Shown: positions 1-14,100 of the stretch, piece by piece
How positions within the stretch are numbered: position 1 is the stretch's first letter
Layout of the letters: the number at the start of each line of letters is the position of its first letter
DNA from: Varroa destructor
Lineage: Eukaryota; Arthropoda; Arachnida; Mesostigmata; Varroidae
NCBI RefSeq assembly: GCF_002443255.2
Contig: NW_019211455.1
Coordinates: 36,609,472-36,673,471, forward strand
DNA: 64,000 nt
Direction of reading: 5' to 3'
The notes under the pieces: model-generated
Seen by the model: only the letters and a program-made list of their open reading frames with translations
Told to the model about the DNA's origin: nothing
Databases searched by the model: none
Translations under genes and position numbers: made by a program

Positions 1-2409
1 CCTGCGTAACGCCAATTGTGTGCATATTGAATCTGCGAATTATCCAGTTGCCAGTCGAGATAGCGTTAATCAGACCTGATGTAATTGTAGAGGGTTTAAA
101 AAATTTAACGATGTCAAACTGAGCAACTCGAACTAGGGGGATTTGCTTGTCGGCCACCAACTTCAAGTCCTGATTAACCTTTTTTAACAGGTCTTCAAAC
201 AGCAGCGATATCATCGAACCCGGAAGCTCAATTCGTTTGTTGCCGTAATAGTCGCGATCGTCAATGAAGCGGCGATCATAACGCGCCTGAATGATGCGAC
301 GCACCATTAGTGCAAGATAGTGTGCCCGGACAGTCATATTGTAGTCAGGCGATTGAACGGGAATATGGTTGACTACGGATGAAAGTACGGCTTCCCATGC
401 CTTGTCAAGGGGGTCTTCCGCTTTCTGTGGTCCAAACATCCGCTGCTTCATCTTTGCCGCAAGGAATCTCAGTGCTTCTTCCTGAGTAAACACCTTGAGC
501 TTGTGACACTCGACAATCGAGCCCACGAATGCTACTTGGACATTTTCCTCCGTTCCAATCATCTGATGGATGCGCAGGTCATTCTCAATTCCCATAGCGC
601 GAAACATTGCCACAACGGGAATGTCATCAACGAAGCTATTATGCTTAACGTAGAACTTTCCGTTTTTTTCGATTATGTTGGTACGAGATTTTCGTTCGTG
701 TGTTGATGACGTTACCTGACATGAAATGACACCTTTGCTATCTTCGTCAATGAGGATTCGATTGTTGGCCAACTGTTCAGCCATAAGCACGACTCGCTCA
801 ACACCCTTGACAACAAAATATCCACCGTGGTCATTGGGGCATTCTTTAAGTTTCGTAAGTTCCCAAGGCTTTTTATTATAAAGTACACATCGTTTGGATT
901 TCAGCATAATTGGAATGCGGCCAATTTCAAGATCGTTCCTAATAACCAGCTCATGACCTCTCTTATACGCGATATCGACGTAAATGGGCGCATAGTATGT
1001 CATATCCCGAATACGGCACTGATATGGCGTAGTAGGTGTCACCATGCCAGGGCCTTCGACAATACTTGGAGTCCCAATACGGATATCGGTGTATTCCATA
1101 TACCAGGTGGGATCGGCCTCCGAGTAAACAATGGCATTGGCTTCTAGGATCTCACGCATTTCCGTTTCGATAAAATAATCGAACGAGGCTATGTGATGAT
1201 TAACTAGTCCCTACAAGCACAAATATCAGATGCCCTTATTGATATACATCATTTACAGTCTCTGTTAGAGTAAAAATGACCACTACTTTGATTGAGTTGA
1301 ATATGAGTGCGTACAAGACTTGCTTTTTTATTCAGTTTATCATCAGATACTATATTAGAAAGATTACTGTACATAGTTAAGGCACGTTAACTAACAATAG
1401 CATAAATCTTAGAAACGATATAGCTCTTAGCAGATAATAATAAACTTATCCACTGTATTAACGTTTCGTATAAACGAGAAAAGTGAACGAACGAAAAAGG
1501 GAAGAGTTTTCGAAGTTTGGAGTTTATAGTTCAATACGAGTTAAAGGATAATATACAAGCTAACTTACCTTAGTTTTGAGGAACTCGCGGACGAGTTCGC
1601 GCTTATCATCGAGTCGGATACGTTCGTCACCCTTCGAAAGATTTTGGCCCACCATGGCTAACCCAGGCTCAGGCTTAACGAATTCCTGTTTCTACAACAA
1701 TAAAAAATGTGAGATTCAAGTCATCTTTGACAGTAAACTTTTAAACAGCAACGTCAATTCTGAAGAGGTACTATCCCATCTACAGCTTACAGAACATACA
1801 GAATGCCTCGTTACCCAATTTTTGCACATATTCAGCGTTAAAAAGGCCTCACTTCACTGCGGCCAATATATAGTTTCGAATCACACTGCTTCATACACTT
1901 ATATTTAATTGGAAATAGGTATTTCAAATTATTGTATTGATTAGAAAAGTCATTGTACGCCTGTCTACCTCACTGATAGTGAAGACAGAGTCTCTTAAAC
2001 TTTTCGACGGCTAGCACTCACTTCTTTGAATTGAACCAGTACACAAACTGATATTTATAGGAAAATATGAGGCCATTTTTGGGTCGAAAGATAGCAAATG
2101 CATTTAAATAGGATATCAAACCCTTTGTATCCGTATCTTTATATGATACCTTGGACATTTTGAAATAAATTTCGAACAGGTTTAGTAAATAACCTGTAAA
2201 AACGTCGTGCCCCTCTACTTCGGACGAGACGGTTAAGTAAGGTCTAGATCTCACGGAATTTGTAACATTAAGTTACATTAAAAGGCAGAGAAATATTAAA
2301 GCCGGTTTTGTCTATATTCATAATATTTTTTACACCGCTCTAGCTAAATGGTACAATGTACAGTGGCCTGGCAACTAGAAAATATTCTAGACATACTTAC
2401 AATTCTCAT
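1..2409 (-). CDS. POLR3B: RNA polymerase III subunit RPC2 (second-largest subunit), 5' part
   Basis: This gene encodes the second-largest catalytic subunit of nuclear RNA polymerase III, which makes tRNA, 5S and U6 RNA. Coding exons on the minus strand are 1569-1685 and 1-1210, joined in phase 0; the gene continues past position 1. A tiny first coding exon at 2401-2409 is proposed: ATG AGA ATT then gtaagt, in phase with the next exon and with an in-frame stop just upstream. The protein reads MRI-EFVKPEPG, then FLKTKGLVNHHIASFDYF, DMTYYAPIYVDIAYKRG, IGRIPIMLKS, GGYFVVKGVERVVL, RDYYGNKRIELPG and finally ISTGNWIIRRFNMHTIGVTQ. These are the protrusion, lobe and start of the fork of Rpb2-type subunits. 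The GLV-HH-SF and NKR-ELPG blocks fit Pol III RPC2 better than Pol I or Pol II subunits. About 445 residues are visible of roughly 1,130 expected. The two large exons are secure; the MRI exon is an inference. Confidence 0.93.
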
Positions 2410-5400
2410 CACTTTCGATGTCAGTATTACCAGCTTGCTGCCTATTTAGTTCACTCAACATGGTAACTCTTTCGTCACTGTATAAGTACTTCTTGGCTAA
2501 CCGAGCGCTAACTATTAGTTTCTGTGTTCGAACAATTTTCAAGGCGCTTAACATGTGTGCTTGTGTTTGTTTTGGCGCTTGAAGCGCCCCCTGGAGGCCC
2601 GCTACAATTTGAAGGCTCAATCGAATAAAACGAAACATGGCATCATCAGTCTAGTCAGAGTAACGGAAATAAAAATTTATATAACGAGTCCACTTCCAAA
2701 GGCCGAATTAAAAACTCTAGTACTCTCTATAAAAATTTAACTGCCATGCATTATGGATATTTTACTGCTTCCGCAACGTTTTTAATGTTCTCGGTATTTT
2801 CTTGCCTACTCTTAACTTACCTATTGTATATGTCTATGTGTCACCTTGTACCACATCCATCGTAAGACAGATAACATTACTCTTTTGTCATGTATACTAA
2901 CACACCATTTCTCCATTCTTAAGGTAGTAGACAGATGAATGTTACATATAGAAACCTTTCCTCACAGCGAAAGGGCAATTCCATTGCACGATTAAAAATG
3001 CAATTACAACACGAATTGCTATCTGAAATGATTGTTTGAGGAGACGTGAACATTAGTCGGGTATTATTGACAACATCTTAATAGCATTCTAAACTGCAAC
3101 CTATCAAGTCAGGGCGTCGGGGGCGCTTGTGTAGTGTCTTTAAAATCGCACCAGTATTAGATGCACTCAGCTGGGGCTCACAACATATAGAGAGATGCTT
3201 TTAGCTATCTATCCTATTGCGTGTAAAGTACTGCGTGCAAAGTTTACATAAGGCTTTCTCAAAATATTACCGTCTTTCTTCAGTCTACGACACAACATGT
3301 CTGTGATTCAGGCTATCTTGATAGCGTCAAGCATTGCGCCTTCACAATGTAAACATATCAGGATACTGTTGTCTTAGCTTTAGTGTTTATTTCAAATGTT
3401 ATCGAAACATGAATCTGCGCAGAATAACTGCATCAATATAATCTTAAGTTCTGCAGTTACTTAAAAACTAGTTTTTAAAAATACATAATTTGACGGGCAT
3501 ATAAATTTGAGCACATGGGTCAAATGTACTTGTAATAATTAATCATCTACTCCGTTATACTACCTATTGTAGCTTAGAGGCAACTGCTTTTGGTTGCTGT
3601 TGCAATGAGATTAGAATGTGAAGAAAGGTTATACCTCTGTGGCATTTCAATTTTTTCAACTAGAAATTAAAATGAACTATATTAATGCTTCTAACAATAT
3701 GACACATCAGCAATGCATTGATTACTCAAGGGGTGACGGATAACCTGTGCTGCTTAACAACAGCCATTTAATTAAAATCTATACCATGAAGTTTAAAATA
3801 TACAAAAAGTCTATTAACGTAAAGCTATTTTATGGGGTTTTCTGTACGAAATACACCATTCCATCTTTTATATATATGTATACATAGACGCCAAGATTCC
3901 AATGGTTTGAATACCATTTGCAGTGATTGCGTTTGGCGATGTTATTAGCAAGGATTGTGTCCCAGGCTTCGGTGCTTACACCAGACTAACGAGAACAACC
4001 TGTGCAGCAAACTGCTATGGAGCCTGCATATCAAGAGATCCATGCAGAAGATGATATGACCACAAACGGCCCTAAAAGCTAGGAAAGAGGAGAACAGAAA
4101 GAGTCGATGATGGCTGCAAGAACACAATAACAGCCTTGCATCATAGTGACACGTACATAAAACTGACTATCGAAAAATCACCGTGACTTCTGTGAACGTA
4201 ACTGGATGAGGAACCATTACCAGTTCATTAGCTAGTTAATGAGCGGCCAACTGCACAGACCAACAGGTTGACCCTAAATTCTAGAATGGCTCAGCTCATC
4301 CAGTTCTGCTCTGACTAACTGAACCTTTTTGTTGGAAGTTTACACAATCCACTGAACGACCTTTTCAGAAGGGATCATGACACATGTTCGTCTGCATGCG
4401 GCAGGTATTGCGTATACATATATAAAGAAGTGAAATTTACCGTCGAATGTCTGCAAAATGGTGTCTTCTAAATTCGTATCATCTTGAGCGAAACATGGTT
4501 TCCAATGAATATTTCAATATATGTCCTCTTCACTCCATCGTCATTGTACAACATAATTGCAAAACAACACAAATCAAGATGGCTGTCTGCATTTTTTTGC
4601 TGAACAGCGTACCTTAAGGCTTCTACAAATCAATATATTGGGCTGTTAGCCGTTCGTTTACGGTTAACACAAAGGCATTTTTATCGATGAATGGGTATAG
4701 GTCAAAGAAGATTCCTACGCAGGGTAACTTTAGGAGGGTTCATAGGGTAACATAAAGTTAATATACTTTTTATATTCTTTTTCGTGCACGAATTAAGTAG
4801 CTAGCATGAAAAGATCCATTCGACGTAAAAACGGGTCTAAAATGGGTAATTACGCGACTAGTGTCTTTGACCATGGTGTCCATTACGTGTCAAAATTGCC
4901 GCTGCTGTTTCTGTTGTATTGTAGTATACCGAGCAATTCTTTCTCTAAAGAGCCCAACTAACAACTCGCTGCTACATAAAAGGATGTGAACAGAGTGAGC
5001 TTGCAACACAGGATCGATTGCTGCAGGAGAAGGCCAGAAGGACATCTGTTATAAAGACTAGTCTGAAAGGCTCATAGGTTTATGATGTGTTTTCGGCATA
5101 GCTGCCATCGATAGGCGAAATCAAAGTAGTACGTCTACTGCTTGTAATAGCCGTTAAATTGATAATAATTACCACAGAAAGGTTGCAGATGAAAAACGGG
5201 CATGTATTCCTCAATGAAAGAATGTTTAAGTGTTCTTGTTTCTATAATCAAAATTGCACCAGGCCGCATGTAAAACTTTCCGTTACAACGTGCCTTTACA
5301 TACTCAAACAGCATTACGCTGCTGCAGTTTCGAATGCGCTGGAAATTTCGTGCATAATGTAAAATAAACTGTAAACATAATCGTTTGTTGACTTCCACTG

Positions 5401-6024
5401 ATATCGGCGTTGTTTGACAGTAATTACGTATTATGGTTGAAATGCCTTTTATATTCCAGTCTTTCAGTGAATTCTGTATACTAATCGTAGATATTATTGA
5501 CTATGATATCACTGTGTGCTATGGTTGGCTACACCGTGGGCAGTTAGTTTGTGGGCGAAGTGTTAACTTATTGCAATGCGAGAAAGCTTTGAAGAAGCAA
5601 AAATGTGTAATATAGAGACGTTACAGTAATTTACGTCACTTAGGCATTAATAAATATTAATTAGGGTATAAGGCTGATTAATTTGGGTCGATCAGTTGGA
5701 TAAATGTATGCGTATAAAAAAATTAATGATGGCAAGTAGAACAGGCTTGAAGGTAAACTTAACATCCAGCATGTTATATATACGCTTTAATAAATAGATT
5801 TACCGAAAAACGTTATTTCATGAGTAAGATGTATATTTAAGCGGTAAGCATTTCTTCTCAAAAGACTCTAGCCACAACATGAAAAGTAACTTTTAACCAT
5901 TGTTTGTTACAAATACTTACATAGAAATAGTGATTTGATATAAACTAAAATGGGCATGTATTTCTGCTGTGCTGTCTGTCTGTTTAAATTGCTCTACTTT
6001 TTTAAACTAAAAAACTACCAACAG
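2410..6024. other. Intergenic region between divergent POLR3B and Kidins220
   Basis: About 3.6 kb between the POLR3B start and the first Kidins220 exon I can support. It should hold the POLR3B 5' UTR and promoter and the missing 5' end of Kidins220, because exon 6025-6212 opens mid-codon with no upstream in-frame ATG. The open frames here are short and show no family motif. No TATA box, tRNA gene or transposon was recognised with confidence. Confidence 0.5.
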
Positions 6025-9000
6025 CTACCAGCGCCAGTACTGCAAAACCTGAGCTTTTGATCACTCCTCAGGAGATCTTTCCAACTTGCTTGGAAACTCA
6101 GTCTCAAAAGACGCCTTCCATCATCGGAGGGTCTGAGATGTTGAACCCAAAGGATCTGAGGATGTCGATTCGAAGGGAGAAGAAGCAAGTTCATTTCGAC
6201 CCAAGTGCACAGGTATACTCAGGCCTTTGCACAATAAATCAAATATAGTTTTGAAAACTCATAGTCTCTCAGGTGTTTGTGTATTTATCTCTTTTGTATT
6301 TATACTGTCTTTTAGATAATTACTGTTTAACATGCATCCGAAAACTACACGGAATTGGTCCTCAAAGCCTTCATTATATTTTCTGTGTTTTTGACATGCT
6401 GGACTCTGCGAAATCGATTTAAAATGGGCATCCTACAAATATTGGATATCAAGAACAAAAACAAAAAAGGATGTGAAACGTGTTAGCTAGAGATGATGAT
6501 GATGATCAAGTTAACTAGCTGAAGGCAATGTTTATTTCCAAATTTTAGAAAGAAATGAAACAAAAAGTAAATTTTCCTAGTAATAAACAATTTACACTTA
6601 TTTGTTTGAGAAAATCATAAACTGATGCTACTGATTTTGCTTGTTTTTATCAATATCCACTTAATCAATATTACTACTAGCTTCATAAAATGCCTGCACT
6701 TCAAATTATTAACAATGGTGGTTAACCCTTGTTAAGTGCAAGATTAGCCAGTTAAAATCTGAGTTACAAAAACCCGCTTATAAAGAGGCTTACGGAACAT
6801 CCGAAATCAGTGCAACTTAGTCCAGTGCCTTTTGTTGATCGAGAATAGCTCTTACAAAACGTAAACAATTTCGCTAATCAATTGGCGGCCTTACGCATTG
6901 TAACAAATCGCTACCTAATCAAGCCAGTTACACGAGACAGCATGCTAAAGTTGAACAATTTTAAATTTAGAACTAACAACATTTGGGTAAACAGACCTTT
7001 GTGAAGGAAGCGGCATTCGTCACTCAAACTGAATATTGCCCAAAAATAGCGCAGAGTTTGCCGCCTTAACAATGCCAATCTCGTATTCGATCCAAATACA
7101 TACTTCGACGATTATGTAGGCTTTGTTAAAGTTTGGTGCTTTTACTTTGTGAAACTTTTTTGTGATGTTCTCAACTCGAAACTATGACACTTTTTACTCT
7201 TCTTTATTATATTACTTATAGAATGATCTTTTTTGCTAAGGTCCAGAGAAGTTCCCCTAAAGAAGTTACTACCCTTACAAATTACATTTTAATTGAATTT
7301 CAGCCACAGTCGAAGCCGTCGGCTATGTTTGAAATTACAGCAAAATGGATCCGTTCAGGCGAAATCGTATCTGTTAGAGAAAGTCTCAAAAATAGGTCTC
7401 TCAATCCAGAAGAAAAGGACGAGGTAAGTGATCGTTGTCGAAGCAAGATGCACACAATGTATCCTATAGAATATCATTACGCCGCCTCAAAAAATTACTG
7501 TGTAGTGTTTACAAGAGTCCGTTTATTGTTTTTGCTAAATGCTGTTAAGACACTGTAAGCTTTACTTTTTTATCGAGTGATAATGTAAGACAGGGAGAGG
7601 GGCAGAGCTTTTCAATTACTGCACTCAAATAAACTTTACTTATTCATCTTCTAGTGAAATACTTCATATACACAAGTCAACTACATAAAATCCTCGGATC
7701 GAGGTGAGTATATAGAACCATTAAAATTCTTATGGGTTAAAAAAAACCATATGGGTGATACGAGTCCTATTGAGTTTGTAAGACTAATCTGAGAGATTTG
7801 TCAGATGTCCTGAACATCAAAAGGCAACGAGCGATACGATATTTATCCGCGTCCGTCCGATGATGTGCTGCATGTGTATCATTTACACGTATCGTCAGGC
7901 TCAGGAAACCCGATTTTCTGCAAAATTCACGATGAACTTTATGCATGGCAAAGTGAATGGGACATGTCTATTTAGCTATTTCGTTCTTTCCCGCTTGTTG
8001 TTTTTCATCGCAAAAGAAACCCTTATCTGTTTTCGCGAATAATTGCTCGCCGACTCTAAGCTTGGCTTTAAAGGTTATCGTTGGAAGCTCAAGGTGAGGA
8101 CGTAGATCCTAAGAGAGCTCAGGTGATTCGCCTAGGGGATACATGAGGCGATTTCGGGTCATTTTGTGTAGTTCCAATGCTCTTTTAAAGAGAAACGTTG
8201 ACCCTATTTAATTGTTTGAGGTTCTCCTCTGATAGATTTTACCATAGACTGCGATCGGAACTACCTTGAAGTCGAACAAGCTTCGAATTCGAATTCTCCA
8301 TATAACAGACTCACTAAATCATCTACATACAAGATGACTTCGACGAATTTCCTCGACCCTTTTATTTGATCACGGAGGCTTCATAAAAAGATAGATATCA
8401 AGAGTGGGCTTAGGTTGTACCCCTGAGTCAGGCCAGTTGTCTGTGTGAAAAGTGAGACTTCGGCCACTTTGTCATCGATGCTTATTCTGTTCTCCTGTAG
8501 AATCGCAACGAGAAGATTAAGTACGTTCACAGGGACACCCATCTTGACCAACATGAACTGAACCTCCTCTATGGGAGTAGAGTCAACGGCTGCCTTGAAG
8601 TTGACGAGCATCGCGTATAGCGGATCGCGCAACGTAACCAGTGTTTTCTTGACATTGTTCATCAAAGTCTTGCGCGCCATTTCTATATAGCGTTCTTTCC
8701 GCAACCCATGTTGCTTCTCTGAGATAACGTGTACGCTTTCTAAATAGCTATTTAGTTTTTTAATTAGCATGTCAGAGAGCAGTGTATAACAAATGCTTTA
8801 CTTTGCTATTCCCCGTTATGATGATGGCGCGGTTGGGTCGTTTTCTCGCTTAGGGATCACTACCAGAATAGCACTTCTTTGCTGGACTGGGAGTGCATTA
8901 ATGTAGAAATATTCATTAAATAAAACGACAGTGTATTTGAGGTGCTCGTTGCAGACCCTACCTGGACCGGGAAGCATCTTGTTGCGTAGGTTTCCAAGAT

Positions 9001-11139
9001 CTTGCATTAGTTCCTGCACTACTGTTTTGTTAAGGGGTGTCCCGTGGTATTGAGATTTCTTCTTGCCAGATTGTAGCCTTTGTGACGCGTACATTTTTCG
9101 ACAAACCGTCTTAAAATCAGAAACTAATGGGTAGAACTAAGGCTGTATTTTGACCATAAGTCTAAGGGCCATTTAGGCCCTCCAGTATTTGGAGTGCCCA
9201 GCCCGCCTGAAGGGTTACTGTACTGTTGTCTTCTAAGTGTTACTGAGTCCGTTCTCGCCAGAACCTTGAAGATGCATGGTAGAATGTAAGTAGTGGACTT
9301 GTTTGGTTAGATTTAGGATGAAACACATAATTGTATTCAAAGAAGACTACCCGTTGGAAATGAAAATATATTATTTAATAGAGGATACTGTGTTTTGAAG
9401 CTGTCCGTATGTGAATACCGATCAAAAAAGATCGTATAGTGTTAGACAAATGAAACCATTCGTTATGGTACCCATACGGAGTCAACTATTTGGTTGCGGT
9501 TTCAGAATGGACAGACCTTACTAATGCTGGCTGCTCAAAATGGACAGGCTTCATTGTGCGAGGACCTTCTACGGCACGGGTGGGATCCGCAGGCTGAAGA
9601 CCAGGATGGCTGGACCGCCCTTCACAACGCCGCTAAAGAAGGTTTTCTTGATGTTGCCGTACTACTCGTCACACACAATGCCAGCGTGGACTGCCGGGAC
9701 GGGGTAAGTAACTATTTCGTGCGATAATACGAATAACTTAAATTGCAATTGTAATCACTAATAGCGGAAAGTATCAATTGTTGATTAGAGATTATAAGAA
9801 TAATATCTTTGTAAAATTAGTGAAATTATCCAAAGAAACTAACGTCAACTTGCTGAACATACCTGACTTGCAGACTGGCTGGACTCCTCTTATGTGGGCT
9901 TGTTATCACGGTGATACACAGATCGCTCGTTTTCTTATTGACAACGGAGCGTTTGTTAATGTACACGATGCATACCATATGTCAGCGCTCATTTGGGCTT
10001 CAGGCAGGGGTCATCTGGAAATTGTCGAGATGCTCCTGCAACATGGTGCCAAAGTTAATGCAGGCGATAAGTTTGGCTCGACGGCCTTAATTTGGGCGGC
10101 TCGTAAGGGCTCTGGGCCAATTGTTGAAAAGCTACTTGAACACGGTGCCAATGTAGATACGGCGGGTATGTTCTCTTGGACATCTTTAATCGTGGCCACG
10201 AAAGGCAACTACGTTGACATTGCGGGCCAGTTACTCGAACATAGGCCTAATGTAAATGCAGTGGACGCAGATGGGTATACAGCTCTGGCAATTTGTTGTA
10301 AGGAAGGCTATACAGAAATTGCTACGCGCTTGCTAGCAGCCGGCGCGTATGTCAACATGGTGGATAAGGGCGGTGATACAAACCTCATTCATGCAGCAAA
10401 AGTCGGGAACCTATCCGTAGTTGATGTACTGCTGAAAAGACACGCAGACATTGATATTCAAGGTTCAGACAAAAAGACCGCTTTGTATTGGGCTGTCGAG
10501 AAGGGTCACGTCGAGGTAGTTAAGAGTTTGCTGGCACACAACCCAAACCTAGAATTGGCTACAAAGGACGGCGACACGCCGCTGATGCGTGCCACAAGAA
10601 ATCGGAACCTCGAATTGGCATGTATTATATACCTATGCTATTACTAACTGTTTATATTGAATACTGGACAGATGCGCGGCGCATGCGTTTGTAAAAGTCT
10701 ATCAAGTAAAAAAGCCCTTATTTGTGTTTCTCGATCATTGGGCTTTGATATTTATGCTTAGTTATTTATAGGATAGAATGCTAATGGTTTCAGACACAGC
10801 TAAAACACTCATTTAAATGCGATATATATGGAGATAATGAATGAATTTTTCCATATCTCATCCGCAGGTGACTTTACTGATAGAACGCAAGAATCCAGCC
10901 AAAGGTAGCGCCTGTGATAAGCGCGGCGACACAGCCTTGCACATTGCTATGAGAGCACGCTCGAAGGCTATATGCGAAGTGTTATTACGAAACCCCAAAA
11001 ATGGCCATCTCCTTTATCGGCCCAACAAAAGTGGAGAAACCCCTTATAACATCGATGCCGCCCAACAGAAAAGTATTCTTCAGCAAATATTTGGTGCACG
11101 AAAATTGAACACCCATGAAGAGAACGAAAACATGCTAGG
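6025..11139 (+). CDS. Kidins220: Kidins220 exons 1-5: N-terminus and ankyrin repeat domain
   Basis: Exon 6025-6212 is a charged leader ending VHFDPSAQ; exon 7304-7423 begins [15 protein letters not shown]. Both are phase 0 at their 3' ends. Exons 9506-9703, 9874-10617 and 10868-11139 encode consecutive ankyrin repeats, each with the TALxxAAxxG and LLxxGAxVN pattern: for example [61 protein letters not shown] and [12 protein letters not shown]. The family-typical end, [16 protein letters not shown] then [14 protein letters not shown], closes the block. In the family the repeats bind partner proteins such as Trio on the cytoplasmic side. The junction at 10617/10868 falls inside a repeat helix (NLEL-VTLLIER) and works only with a GC donor. 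The leader exons have no recognisable domain. Confidence 0.9.
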
Positions 11140-14100
11140 GTTTGTATGCGAACATTCGATTCCTTCTTTATGTATTTCATTCACATGAGCACATTAGTTA
11201 ACTCAAATATTTTTAATTCAATAACTTTAGTGATCTTAATTACGCCTCAAAAGCTCAAGTTGATTTTGGTTCATTGTTCTGTACAGAGCTAAACACACTC
11301 ACAGAGTGATCTTCGATTCTTCTGTAAGATTTAAATTCCAACCGAAGCCAACCTAAATTTTCGTTTCAAATAACTTCTAATTGAGTAGCCATTACTGTAT
11401 TATAGTAAAAGCATCTCTGAATGCGTTGCAGGTACGATCTATATAGTAGTTCGTTGGCTGATATTCTAAGTGAACCTTCGTTGACCCTTCCAATTACCGT
11501 TGGCCTGTATGCCCGTTGGGGATCTGGGAAAGGTTTCCTCTTGAACAAACTGGAGAATGAACTTCGCTCGTACGGATTCCAATGGTTGGAGCAAAGTTTG
11601 AAGTACACCTGGGTACTTTTTATAACTGTCTCAGTGTGCTCAATTTTACTCGGTTACATTTTAGGTCAGTTAACTTTGATCCATTAACTTTTAAGCACCT
11701 TACTTACTTTATATATTCCTGCGCGATTTACTTCGCACCTCAAGGCAATAGATTAAGAACAAATCGCGCATTATTATCCTTGAGGAAGGGTACTGAAATA
11801 AAGATAGAAACCAGACTGTCTGGCTTGAACACTCACAGGATGAACCGTGCACTGTTAATCATCTGTTGTTGTTGTGTTGTCCTGTCCCTCCTTTAAAGTA
11901 GGTGTGGCGACCCAATGGTGGATAGTTGCCTTCGCCACTTCTGTGTGCTCAGTAATTCTTTCGTACGGTGCTTTCTATCTGATGCGCTATGGGTCTCGAC
12001 ACTACGACTGGGGATGGGCGTTCGAATTGGGCGCTCGTTTAGACGAACTTCTCGCAGATCTAAAACGTGTTCTACAGGTGTTATTCTGCCACCCAGGCAG
12101 TAGCCTAGGAGTAAAAGACAGCTCTATTCCAGTGCGGTTTATTTTCGCAAGCCAGACAAAAGTCAGCAGTTCCGGGCACGGTGGCGCTAGTATAGCATAT
12201 CTAATGGTCTCCATGTATCAGGCCCTAGAGGAAGAATTCGGGTAAGGAGAGCTGAACTACCCAGTAAGAACTTGTTCAAAATAATCATTTTATTAGTTTC
12301 ACTTCTATCATGAATAATTAGTGAGCTAGAAGTGCACCTAAACAAAGAGCGGGTATATGTATCTAAATATATATATATATATATATATACACGCATCTGT
12401 CGGAAACTGATGACAAAGACTCTTCAGTCATGAGCAAGTAAAGTTTTAACAAGTCCCATTCATAAACTGGCAAGATACTGAATGATATTCAAAGACATTT
12501 CATAATCTACGATTTATTAAAATGCACGAAGACAATTCCTGTAAATCCTATAAAAAATAAAATAAACTGTGAATTCTCCTAACTTATATTACGAAGCCAC
12601 TAGACCCACCTGTGCAATATGAATAGGAAACAGTAAACACATAGCCACATAGCCACTAGTATCGCTAAACTAGGCATTGCAGGACCCTATGAAATTACCA
12701 GGTCTGTTTAATGTAACAACATATAAGTGCTTTCCTAAGTTCTTAGTGCATTACTTTTGTTTACTGCCTACCGTTGTTTAAACGGAATTGCCAGTGAGGG
12801 CATTCTTGGCAGCGGTGAACCTTATGAATAGATTGCAGTGTTATTGATTTCTATTTTTTCAATCATCATCTATACTTTTATAATATTTAAAGATGAATCA
12901 ATTTCTATAGAACTTACAAAATTAATGCCTTGTGCGCTTGAACTTTGCAATTTTTCTTTCGATATGCAGGTATTTTACGACGCGACTTTATCGAGCCCTT
13001 CGGCCAAAAACGTCTGGCTCATCATCTTGGACATTTCGTCGCATGTGCTGTTTACCTTACTGGCTCGTCTGTGTTCTGACGGTGCTCTGTCTGATGGTTG
13101 CCGTTGAGTTGTTGATATCTTCCAAGCATAAAGGCAAAAAGGATGCGAGCATCTTAATTGGTCTCATGATATCATTTGCATCAATTGTTGGTGTTGTTTT
13201 TATTGCCAATTTGTATACGTGGTTAAAGATGGCAGCCTCTTTGTTTATGTCCTATGAACGAACAATTCATCGCTATATGGCCCGAGTCGATAGCTCTGTG
13301 CAGGGCGGCTATTCAGAGGTGCTGAAGTCTGAGGTAAAAGTTATATGTGACCTGATCCATTGCATGGATTCATTTATGGACAAACAGACGCGACTAGTTA
13401 TCATCGTCGACGGACTCGATTCCTGTGAGCAGACAAAAGTGCTGAGCGTGCTCGATGCGGTTAACGTAATGCTTTCGGATCCGGGTATGCCATTCGTTAT
13501 CATTCTCGCCGTAGACCCACACATTGTCATCAAAGCCGTGGAGTCCAACGTTAGTCGTGTTATCCACAATCCATCACTGAGCGGTTTTGACTATCTACGC
13601 AACATAGTCCATCTTCCTTTCTACCTACAGAATTCGGGTCTACGAAAGGTCCGCGCCGCAGCCCGTTCGGCTCAACTCAATAAAAGGTCCATGAAAGACC
13701 GTGGCGAAGAGTGGGAAAAAGATGGTTTAGCATCTCGTCGAGTTAGCAATTGCAGCGCCGTTGAGATCAAGACAAAGAGAACGTCAACAAAAGGCAACTA
13801 TAAACTGCGCTCGAGTGAAAGCATAGCCAGTAGCATTGGCAACATTCATCAGCGCTCGACAGGCGCTGCCGGGGGCGCTGATTTAACGAAAGTGCTGTTG
13901 AATGACGATTATTTCAGCGATATTAATCCCCGTTCGATGCGTCGTCTTATGAATATTCTCCATGTGACTGGCCGTTTAATGAGAGCATTTAATATCGATT
14001 TCAATTGGTTAGTGGCAGTATTGATGCTTTAATGGAGCTTGCTTATAATGAAAACAATAGTAATATTCGAGTTTTCATTAAAAATTAGGACAATTAACTC

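Noticed and set aside
3945..4127. Cys/His-containing minus-strand frame as a zinc finger
   Set aside because: Cys and His spacing fits no known finger, and the frame has no splice partners.
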